A stretch of 64,000 bases of DNA, taken from NCBI GenBank assembly GCA_003665825.1, contig QPFY01000004.1, positions 868,001-932,000 on the forward strand, written 5' to 3'. The translations under genes and the position numbers were made by a program. The notes under the pieces are model-generated. The model did no database searches. It worked only from the letters and a program-made list of their open reading frames with translations, and was not told where the DNA came from. Position 1 is the stretch's first letter; each line of letters opens with the position of its first letter. This DNA comes from Microbotryum silenes-acaulis (taxonomy: Eukaryota > Basidiomycota > Microbotryomycetes > Microbotryales > Microbotryaceae). Below, one piece after another: positions 22,863 through 32,571 of the stretch.

Positions 22863-24025
22863 TCATGCTTCCGGCGCCTCGGTGGTAGGGTCAGGTCTTG
22901 AGAAGCGCAAAATATGCAGATGTTCTCCCCCAGCTCGTCGTTTCAGTACGACCTATAAGACGCAATTATCACGAACCGATCACTTAGTAGTTGGATGTAA
23001 GCTCAGTATGGAAAGGCGCTGCTCACCTCGCCTCGCAATCCTGTTTTCTCGAGCCCTTCAATAATTTGCTGTGGTTTGTTCTGGACGATCGTGACGAGGT
23101 AGAACAAGCCTCTGTTGGAGAGTAACAGCTATCAAAAGGAACAGCACCACATTCCATTTTGTCAGCTTCGTTGGACCTCTGGAATTACCCCCTCCCATCC
23201 TACTCTCATTCACCTCAACCACGTCCAACAACCGATCCGTAACCTGCATCCCATCCGCTCCTCCCGCCCAAGCCCTCTCCAACACCCTGTCCATCCTCGC
23301 CATCTCCAATTCGTCCTCAGAAGTGGGCACATAAGGTGGATTGAAAACGATGACATCGCACGCGTGTTGGAGCCGATGGAATAGGGACGTGCAGAGGTCC
23401 GTTTGGACGATTTCGAAAGGGGTTCGGAGGGAGTTTAGACGAGGGGTTTCATGAGTTGCGAGACATGCGGGTAGGGATAGGTCGGTTGTGAGGAGGACTG
23501 AGTGAAATGAGTGTTGGGCTGGTGTGTTAGTCTGAACGTTAATCTGATGGACAGAGGCCTTCACGACTATGAAAACCCAACGAACGCGCAGAGTTTGGAG
23601 CGAGCAAAGTGCCGAGGAAAGTTGAGACGACGCCAGAGCCGGAGCTATGCAGAAGGACGTGGATCCACGAGCCGGGTATATGATCAGCCAAACATTGGAA
23701 TGCTGTCTTTGGGAATGACCGGCTCGTCCGTACCCGATCTCCAGACATAGTCGTGAGCCCTGTAGACGAGCTCGGTCAGCTTCGAGCGCATCCAGGAGCG
23801 CGAATGTGTCCTCTACAGAATGGAGATGTTCAGCGTCAGCTTGGGTATTCTGAACTCCAGATACCACTGCATTGGGAACGAGGCCAACATACCGGCTGGT
23901 TCGTAGACGGATTCAAAGTCGAGCTTGGAGAGGTGGGACGTCGACGGGGTGGGGATCTATGGGGATGATGAGAGAAGGGATCAGGTTGACTATGATCGGG
24001 TTCAGTAAGCTCTGGCACTTACCAT
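22863..24025 (-). CDS. MTQ2: eRF1 glutamine methyltransferase MTQ2
   Basis: HemK-family class I methyltransferase that, with TRM112, methylates the GGQ glutamine of eRF1. Exon 1 is only the ATG (24025-24023) followed directly by GTAAGT; the next exon starts IPTPSTSHLSKLDFESVYEPA, which matches the usual MIPTPST N-terminus. Further exons give DTFALLDALEAD, LCLEIGSGSGVVSTFLGTLL (SAM-binding), TTDLSLPACLATHETPRLN, then CDVIVFNPPYVPTSEDE with the catalytic NPPY, VTDRLLDVVELLLSNRGLFY, and a C-terminal exon VVLKRRAGGEHLHILRFSRP ending at TGA 22865-22863. Five or more introns, each phase-consistent. Tail-to-tail with GPI10, 43 bp apart. Confidence 0.9.
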
Positions 24026-24327
24026 GACTAACTGTTTGTCGGGGCTCCTGGGATTAGCCGAATCTTGACGATACCGTAGGAGAATGAAAGTGGCTCCGCA
24101 ACTTGGCGTGCGAAGCCGGCGCAGGTCCCGATCACTTTCGGAGCCAGGTCACGTGCCTTGACGAGCTGAGTGAGTCATATGCTCCGAGTGAGTCACACTC
24201 CAAGAGGACTGCCATTTTAATCTTGAGGAACGATAAAGCTGTATTCAGGAAACAAATTTTCTTTGACGCTCCATATTCACGGTGGCCGCAGCGATAACAT
24301 GGACCACTGTCGCTGACTACGATCGAC

Positions 24328-24744
24328 TACACATGCAAGCGCGAAACTTACGGCTGCCGTAGGGCACAACTTGCCAAAAAAGAAAAGTGTGTCTGCAAGG
24401 ACCAAAGTAACCTTGGCTCCCTTCTGATTTCAATCAGCATTGATTGAAATTAGTAGCTTTTTTGCTGTGTGGTCCAGTGTAAGGCCAGCCCCTTCACAAC
24501 TGGACTACACACAGAGTTCCCTTGCGCCTTAAGGGGCTCGCTTCTGATTCCGCATCCATTGAAATTGTTCGCTTTTTTGGCTGTGTAGTCCAGCTGTGAG
24601 GGGCTAGCAAAAAACCTAACAATTTCAATCGATGCTGATTGAAATCAGAAGGGAGCCAAGGTTACTTTGGTCCTTGCAGACACACTTTTCTTTTTTGGCA
24701 AGTTGTGCCCTACGGCAGCCGTAAGTTTCGCGCTTGCATGTGTA
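24328..24744. mobile_element. Palindromic MITE-like element, 417 bp, 124-bp arms
   Basis: Left arm 24328-24451 and right arm 24621-24744 are inverse complements with about one mismatch. The ends read TACACATGCAAGCGCG and its complement, so the element could be flanked by a TA duplication, as in Tc1/mariner-type insertions. The middle has a second, smaller inverted pair around GTGTAGTCCAG and AAGGGGCT, and a direct repeat of GAAATT ... GCTTTTTT...GTCCAG. No coding frame. It lies in the MTQ2/YTH1 divergent promoter region, about 145 bp before the YTH1 start codon. Confidence 0.8.
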
Positions 24745-24888
24745 GCAAGCACTGGCAGGATTGTCCCCGCGCTCGACACTTGAGCGCGCTTCGCTGCGAC
24801 TTTCCCTGTGCCTCCCTTCCCACTAGCTCTCATCGCACCACCTCACACCATCCACCATCGTCGCTGCCACGCCCATCCACGACTCGAG

Positions 24889-26157
24889 ATGGCTTCGAGC
24901 TCGATCGACTTCCGCCCCGACTTCCGACACACTGAATTCTCGATCGAGCCGTACCTCAAACAGCACCTGCGCCTCAAGCTCGACTCGGATTCGACGCTCT
25001 GTCAGCCCTTCGCGACGACCGGTACATGTCCTCTCGGAGCATCCTGTCCATTACGACATGTCAGTGCCGCACCTACCAACTTCCAGCCACCGCCACCTGT
25101 GCCTCAGAACGCGCATGGGAGGACGGTGTGTAAGCATTGGCTCAGGGGCTTGTGCAAGAAGGGCGATCGTTGCGATTTCCTGCACGAGTACCACCTCCGC
25201 AAGATGCCCGAGTGCTGGTTCTTTGCCAAGTATGGCTTCTGCTCCAATGGTGACGAGGTCAGTTTTGTGTTGCGCTAGCTCTTGATGGCCTGAGTCGCCT
25301 CTAGTCAACCGTGGTCGTGCGATTCCTCGATGCTGACACTGGCTTCTCCGCCTTCCACAGTGCATGTATCTCCACGTGACCGACGACATGCGGATACGCG
25401 AATGTCCAAACTACCGCAAAGGCTTCTGCAAGCTAGGTGAGCATCTCTTGCTTTCCGCATACCTCGCTCGATTCGCTCGTGCTGACCCGCTCTTTCACTT
25501 GCTGTCATCTCTTCCGCACCATTCCTGGATATGGAACTCGAAGGCCCCGAGTGTCCTTTGAAGCACATCCGAAAAGTCGCTTGTCCCGACTATATCGCAG
25601 GCTTTTGCAGCAAAGGACCTGATTGTCGCCTCGGACAGTGAGTCGTGACGCTGCTCCGCTTGGCTCGCGTAGATATGGTATGCTGACTTTCCTATCGTCG
25701 CTTACCTACTTGAAATCTCACCTTCAGTCCCAAATTCGAACCCGAGCCTGCACCACCGTCATCGTCAACACGTATCCCCGACGTTTCGGGAGCTCGTTTC
25801 TTACCTGAAGCGACATTCCGACTGCACCGTAAAGACTGGCTCGACTTTGCCGCCGACCCGAATCACAAGACCAATTTCGGAGGTGGTGGAGGAGGTTATA
25901 CCAACTACAATCAGCAGGGAGGTGGTGCGGCTGGTGGTGGTGCGGGAGGAAGAACTTTCAGGGATCTTAGGTGAGTGCGCCGTAATTTAAAGTGCTGTGA
26001 AGGGGTATAGGTGCTGACTCGATCTGTTTCGGCATCGTACAGCACCGTTGAATGCTTCAAGTGTGGAGAGTTTGGTCATTTCGCCAACCTGTGTCCTAAT
26101 CCAGCCGTACCGGGCGACCGAGGTGGATTGAGGAAGAGGAACCAGGATCAGAATTGA
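24889..26157 (+). CDS. YTH1: Cleavage/polyadenylation factor YTH1 (CPSF30)
   Basis: Five exons (24889-25257, 25361-25436, 25544-25637, 25728-25970, 26043-26157) give 298 residues. CPSF30 recognises the poly(A) signal within the 3'-end processing complex in the nucleus. Five CCCH zinc fingers are visible: CQPFATTGTCPLGASCPLRH, CKHWLRGLCKKGDRCDFLH, CWFFAKYGFCSNGDECMYLH, CPNYRKGFCKLGPECPLKH and CPDYIAGFCSKGPDCRLGH. The C-terminal third is Gly/Asn/Gln-rich and ends with one CCHC zinc knuckle, CFKCGEFGHFANLC. Yeast Yth1 lacks the knuckle; animal CPSF30 has it, so this is the longer, animal-like form. All metal ligands are intact. The intron positions cut fingers 3, 4 and 5. Confidence 0.95.
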
Positions 26158-26436
26158 TTGGACGAGTGTGAAACTCTCGTCGAAGATGGGTGAGGCTTGA
26201 TGTCTTGTAGTATGATTCAATCGTGTTGTAATCACATACTGCGTAGTAAATTAGTGCATTGTAGGGGCAGAGTATCCGATGGCAATTAGTCCCTTCAAAT
26301 GTTCATTAGGCTGTGTGGATTTCCGCCTTACACCACGCTTGAAATTGCGAAGCCGCGCGCGAGTCGCGTCGCACGCTGGGCGGCTCGCCCGCTGCTCTTT
26401 GTACCCACCCGCACACCCACCCGCCGACGACCAATC

Positions 26437-27574
26437 ATGACACTCGAAGTCGTTCCCCCTTCCCGGCCTTCGCACATTGCGACCCTCATCAACGGTGTCG
26501 ATCGATACAACCCCTCGAGTGAGTATCCGACCACGAGGACGATGAGGACGACGACGCACCCGGGCTCGCCACCTCTCCTCTCTTTCAGTATCCCCGAAAG
26601 TGCGATCGTTTTCTGACCCCATGAAGCTCCTCATCACAGACTGCCACTTGTTGGAGGAATACGTGCAGCAACAACTGTCCAACTCGTCGTACGACCTCCT
26701 GTCGAATCTCGCGCTGTTGAAGCTGTACCAGTTCAACCCTTCTTTGCTCTCCCCCTCCGCAACGCTCTCGATCCTCTTCCTCTGCCTCGTGCACCGACCG
26801 TTCGACCCCGACTTCTCCCTCGCATGGTCCCTCTTGGGTGACTCGTTCGTCGTCGGGGCTTCGCTGCCCCCCGCGCCTTTGGACTCGGATGACGAAGAGG
26901 ACGAACTGCCCAAGGCCGCCGCGCCTCAGGGCGAGAGGGAAGCCGCGTACAGGTTCAAGCTGTTGAGCCAATACCTCCAAGCGAGGAGGTTCAAACTGTT
27001 CTGGTCGAGCGTTACGGGAAACTTGACCGAGGGGGACAAGGCGACCGAGGTGAACAAGATTTTGGGCGAGATGAAGGAGGCGGCCGAAGGGTGGGAGCGC
27101 GTGACGAGGGAACAGATCGCGATCGAGTTGGAGCAAAGCTTCAGGGGATTGGACCAAAAGACGACCCAGGTGTTTTTGGGATTGCAAGGTCAGTCTCGTA
27201 GCCGTCGTGATGGTGGAACTGAAGGCCTTGATGCTTCGGCCCGGCCCGAGCTCGCCAATTTATGTGACCCTCGCTGACTCGTGATCATTTTCTACGGCCT
27301 CTTGTCAACTCAGATGGATCGGACGAGTTGAAGGCCATCAAGGAGCAGAGAGGATGGACCGATCAAGGCAAGGACTTGAAGTTCCCTAAAAACGACGGCA
27401 ACTCGCCGACATCGACCGTTACCAACGAAAAGATCACCATTGACCGTGAGTCGAGGGCAGAATCGCCATTACGCTATCTCCGAGTCGAGAGTCTCCTTAT
27501 ATGTGAACTTGTGCTGACTAGTCCGCTTGCCTCGACCAGAACTCTCGCGTCTCTTGGGGCGAACACAAGCCTAG
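26437..27574 (+). CDS. EIF3K: Translation initiation factor eIF3 subunit K
   Basis: Four exons (26437-26518, 26640-27188, 27314-27445, 27540-27574) give 265 residues. eIF3k is a small, non-essential subunit of eIF3 with a HEAT-like and a winged-helix (PCI-like) part. Seen: RPSHIATLINGVDRYNPSN at the N-terminus; LLEEYVQQQLSNSSYDLLSN followed by LALLKLYQFNPSLLS; an acidic insertion DSDDEEDELPKAAAPQG around residue 110; YRFKLLSQYLQARRFKLFW; and a C-terminal ITIDQLSRLLGRTQA. The first intron uses the acceptor at 26639, which alone keeps the RYNP-to-LLEEY block in frame; a closer acceptor at 26588 would break it. Confidence 0.88.
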
Positions 27575-27985
27575 ACGAAGTGGGATGGTGCGACCGGCTA
27601 AGAGGGAAGATTCTTCATTGACGTGTTCGTGTTGGCCATAGATATTTGTGAGGTGGTGGAATTCTACATTGTCTTGTCGAAAGTCATTTAATGCGCAGCC
27701 CTATGCACTCGTCTGCTATTGGAACCCACAGAGTCGCGAGAGGAGAGTGCATGGCCTGGCCTCCTTATTTGCTCAGAGAAGTGTTCCTTGGGCGTGACAC
27801 GCTCCGGGCCTTGTAAGGCCCGAGTAAACCTCGCACCAGCTCCTCAGCTCGCGCCGAGGGCCCCGCCGGGCGCCGCTCGAGGTTACCTTTGATTGCTTGC
27901 GCTTCGTGTGCTGCTACGTGTCGATCGCGATTTGAAAAAACGTTAGGGTCATCCTCTGCGGGTGTTGACCACTACACGACACGAG
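27575..27985. other. Intergenic between eIF3k and PMT4
   Basis: No gene. A perfect 8-bp-stem hairpin CGGGCCTT-GT-AAGGCCCG lies at 27805-27822, followed by a GC-rich stretch that begins AACCTCG and ends CGAGGTT (27826-27885). These could act in termination of EIF3K transcription or be remnants of a repeat; nothing more can be said. Confidence 0.4.
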
Positions 27986-30900
27986 ATGGACTCGCTTCGG
28001 ACGCGTAAAGGAGCCGCTGCTGCTGCAGCTGCAGCCACCGGCGACACGCAGCACTCGGCGCACCAGCACCCGCCGTCTCAGCCCCAGCAGCATCATCACC
28101 AGGCCTCCGCCGCAGCATCCTCGACCGGCGCGCCGTCACAAGCTTTGCATGGCAACGGCGGACCGTCAGCTTACTACTCTGCACCGGCGGCGGGTCCATC
28201 ATTGATCCCAAAGGTCGATTTCTCAGCCACGAGCTCGGAGCCTCTATCGTTGACCAAGAGGGAACCGAGATCGAGTTCACCCAAAGGCTCGCTCAAGGAT
28301 GGGAAACGCTCGTCGCCGAGGAACACCGTCTGGGATCGGATGGGAGGGGGCTTCAATCTCGGGCCGGGGGAAGGAAGACTTTTATTGGGTTTGTTTTTGT
28401 TGGGCTCGGTTGTGAGGCTGTACAAGATTGGGAGACCTAGCTCCGTCGTGTGAGTGCTGGCACCCGTTTCGAGGTCGTATCGGAACGCGTGGAGTCCGAA
28501 GCCTGACACGTTCAATCAATCATTCGTGGCTCGCAGATTCGACGAGGTTCATTTCGGAGGGTAAGCCCGGCGTTGGTCAATAATGGTGGCTAATCTCAGA
28601 TCAATGCTAATCTTTCCACTCCATTGTGCTCTACAGATTCGCCAACAAGTGAGCTCATCTTCGCAGTTCGCGGGTGGCGGCGGTCATTGCCGGGGAAGCT
28701 CACACGTGGCTGTTCACAATCGCAGATACATCCAATCGCGATTCTTCATGGACGTGCATCCACCGCTGGCCAAACTTCTCATCGCCTTGATGGCATACAT
28801 AGGCGGCTTCCAGGGCGGATCCTTCGATTTTAAGGAAATCGGTCAGTCATCCACCCCGACCTGGAAACGACCCAGCGGTGCTCCAACTCCAATGGGAACG
28901 CTGACCACGAGCGGACACACACAACCCAGGTCGCGAATACGGACCCGACCACGTTCCTTATATCCTGATGCGGCTACTCCCGGCTGTACTTGGCCTTTTC
29001 GTCATTCCCATCGCTTACCTCACGCTGCGTGGACTGCAGACGCGACCTACGACCGCTCTCCTCGGCGCTCTCTTCATCACCTTCGAGAACGGTCTCATCA
29101 CCCAATCTCGCTTCATCCTCCTCGATTCACCCCTCATCTTCTTTACCGCACTTTCGACGCTGTTTTGGGTCGGCTTTTCGAACGAGAACGGGGTGCCTAG
29201 GGATCGAGCAGGCCGAGTGGGACCGTTCAGTCGACGATGGTGGATTTGGCTCACCTTGACCGGTCTCGCCTTGGGCGCGGTACTCAGTTGTAAATGGGTC
29301 GGTCTCTTCACCATCGCCACCATCGGTATTTTGACGATTCTGCAGCTGTGGACCTTATTGGGCGATCTTCGAGTGCCCATCCCTTTGCTGGTGCGCCATT
29401 TTGTCGCCCGAGCACTGTGCTTGATCGCGATCCCGATCGTGTTCTACATGGCCATGTTCAAGATCCATTTCGCCATCTTGTCCAACTCGGGTGAAGGCGA
29501 TGGCTTTATGTCGAGCGAGTTTCAACATACTTTGCGTGGCCACGGAATGGAAGACACGTTTGCAGGTAAGTCCACGTCTCGGCACCCAGCCTATTGTCAA
29601 CGCACTGAGCTGACATTTGGCCGTTGAGTAGATGTCATGATTGGATCCACCGTCACGCTACGCCATTTACGCACTCAAGGCGGCTATTTGCATTCGCATC
29701 CGTCCAACTACCCTGGAGGCAGCAAGCGTGAGTCAAGGTTTCACCGGTTGTCAAGCATCAAACATCAACTGAGATTGCTATCTATATTCACATTCTATAG
29801 AGCAACAAATCACGCTTTACCCCCATCGCGACGAGAACAACAACTGGCTTGTGCTCAACTCAACGGCCGATCCTGAACGACCGGATCCGCAAAACGATTC
29901 GCCTCCCCGTCCTCTCCAAGATCACGACATCATCGTCTTGCATCATGTCTCGACGAACAAGAAGCTGCATTCCCACGACATCCGACCTCCCATCAGCGAG
30001 GTCGACTACCAGAACGAAGTGTCGGCCTATGGCTTTGAGGGCTTTGACGGCGACGCGAACGACCACTTCAGCGTCGAAATCGACCAAACGGAGACGGATA
30101 CGAAGCACGGCGGTCGGGACGCGAAGAAGCGGGTGCAAACGCTGCGAACCAGGTTCCGCCTGCGTCATCTCTTGACGGGATGCTATCTCTTCTCGCACAA
30201 GGTCAAGCTGCCCGAATGGGGTTTTGAACAACAGGAAGTGACATGCAACAAAAATCCGTCGCATGACAATGCCTTGTGGTACATCGAGACGAACGAACAT
30301 GCTGCGTGTTAGTTATTATGCGCCGTTTCGCGCATCACTTGGCCTCCCTGCTGACCGAGTCCATTCGTTTCGACAGTGCCCTCGACCTCGCCCAAGGTCA
30401 ACTATCGTCTGCCAGGTTTCTTCAGCAAGTTCTTCGAGCTGCAAAAGGTAATGTGGCTCACCAACGCTGGGTTGACCGATCGGCACGCGTACGACTCACG
30501 GCCCCACTCGTGGCCACTACTTCGTCGAGGTATCAACTTGTAGGTTTCCGAGCATCCGAGCTTTGCGATGTCCGAAGTTCGACGCTTATGCCGGGTGGGT
30601 TGAACACTGCAGCTGGGTCAAGGATCACCGCCAGATCTACCTCATCGGAAACCCTTTCGTATGGTATCTCGCCACGTTTTCAGTGCTGGCGTATTTTGGC
30701 ATCCGCGGCATGCTCATCTTGCGATGGCAGCGCGGCTACAAGGACTTTGCCCACTGTACGTCCCAGGAACGTCGTGCTCCACCCATTATGCTCGCAACTG
30801 ACGACGTTTTCCCTTGTCACCGATGCAGCTCAAGTCGTCTTCTACGATGGAGTTTGCGGGTTCCTGACACTCGGCTGGTTCCTGCACTTCGTCCCTTTCT

Positions 30901-32050
30901 TCTTGATGTCGCGCCAACTGTTCCTGCACCACTACTTCCCTGCGCTCTACTTCTCTGTACGCAAACAAACATACGCTCGCTCCAAACCTGTGTTGAGGCT
31001 GACCTGGATCCCTAAACCATCCAACACAGATCCTTCTTTCTGCATCCGTCTTTGACCTGGCCACCTCGTTCCTCAAGCCCAAGTTCCGCCTCCAAGCGGT
31101 CGTAATTTTCGCCCTCGGAGCCATGGTGACGTATTGGTACTTCTCTCCTCTAACCTATGCTGGTGTATGGACACGCGAGCAGTGCATGCGGGCTCAGTGG
31201 CGCTCCCATTGGGACTTCTCGTGCGACGACTTCCTCAGCAAAGAAGCGCTCAAGAAGCAGGCGCACGTCGAAGGGAATGTTGCGGTCACAACGGAGATAA
31301 GCACGACCGCTGTTGTGAACGAGCTCTTGCCGGGGAGGAATGCTTTCGGGGAGGATATGCTTAAAGGTGAGAGCAGGCCGTAGATAACCAAGTTGGGACA
31401 GCGGACTGACCCCGGCCTATTCACCCACTCGCCTCCCAGCCCCGGTCTCGTCCATCATCCCGAACGATCCTCTTGCCACCCCGGCGGCGGCGGTGCCGGG
31501 TCCTGACGACCCTTCGACAACTATCATTCCTGAAGATCGACCCGAGGCAATGGTTCTTCCTCCCGCTGCACAGCAAGAGACGGACCTCGTACCGCCTCCT
31601 GCCCGAGCGGCGGCAGGCGAGAATGCGGCTCCCGTTGGCCCCAAGGATGAGGCAGGGGAGAAGCTCGAGGCTGTAAAGGAGATGGCTAGAAATGCTGAGG
31701 AACGGTTTGAGGAGGAACAAAAAGCGAGACAGGTGAGGCAGGCTGAGGCTCTGGAAGATGAAATCGAGCAATACCGGAAGGAGGCGGAAAATGAGCCTCT
31801 GAAGATTCGGGAACGAGTTGAGCCCAAGCCCAAGCCCAAACCCAAACCGGCGGTCCCTGTTAAGGCGCCAGCAAAGAAGGTCGGCATTGAAGCGGACGAC
31901 GATGGCGAAGAAGAAGAGGCCGAGGTGGACGCATATGTCAGGAAGCTTCGTGCGCAACGAAAGTACACCGAGGACGAGGACGAGGACGACTTCAACATCA
32001 AGAACGTCGGGAAGCCGAAGCTAGATGAGGATCTGCCAGAACTGGGTTGA
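27986..32050 (+). CDS. PMT4: Protein O-mannosyltransferase PMT4 with long C-terminal tail
   Basis: GT39 ER enzyme that transfers mannose from dolichol-phosphate-mannose to Ser/Thr of secretory and membrane proteins. Start MDSLRTRKG is followed by an Ala/His/Gln/Pro-rich cytosolic tail (about 120 residues), then membrane segments. Exon 2 (28537-28560, 24 nt) encodes the catalytic FDEVHFGG and exon 3 (28637-28648, 12 nt) FANK; then FFMDVHPPLAKLLIALMAYI, TFENGLITQSRFILLDSPL, FMSSEFQHTLRGHGMEDTFA, and MIR domains from TVTLRHLRTQGGYLHSHPSN. That last block and QQITLYPHRDENN point to the PMT4 rather than the PMT1/PMT2 class. After the last membrane segments and HWDFSCDDF, a spliced extension of about 250 residues (Pro-rich, then a Glu/Arg/Lys coiled coil, then acidic) reaches TGA 32050; this is longer than in yeast Pmt4. 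Confidence 0.92.
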
Positions 32051-32571
32051 AAGAGGTCGTTTGAGCCCCTGGCTCTATCGTTTTGTTTGTAGCTTGCTCT
32101 GACGCATCATCATGTGAAGAATATCTTCGTGTCGTGTATAAAATGGATGCGTTATCTCATGAACTCTGTGATGCTCACTCATGCTTGTTCGCACATTCGT
32201 CATGGACCCGGGACTCGGGTACTCGGTACATGGCAATCGGGCAATTTGAGCAGGCGTCTATTTCCATTTTCGAGTCGGTGCAGCAAAGTAGTCAAAGCGA
32301 TCCCCGTGTTTTCCAAGGTCGTTTTTTTTCGATCTGGCTAGGTACCAAAAGGTCGCCCTGGTGTGACTGTGTCCCATGGCACCAAAGGAATGCATTCCGA
32401 CTCGTTCGGAGTTCCGAGAAGGTCCGGGCGCCGCGGCGGACGGGCTCGACAAAAATAGAAGACGTGCCGGCCCGCCTTGCGTGCATGTTCTTCGGCATCA
32501 CCTCGCTTCTGTCAGCAGTGAATCCTTGTCATTGTTCGTTCTGCTCCATACCCGTCGATGGCTCGGCGACA
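32051..32571. other. Intergenic between PMT4 and the ABC transporter gene
   Basis: About 520 bases, presumed PMT4 terminator and ABC gene promoter. An open frame runs in phase into the ABC start but has no recognisable protein content. I see no repeat or RNA gene. Confidence 0.4.

Noticed and set aside
26588..26640. Alternative acceptor TTTCAG for eIF3k intron 1
   Set aside because: Using it forces a frame break before LLEEYVQQQ or needs a second intron with wrong phase; the acceptor at 26639 keeps the family sequence.
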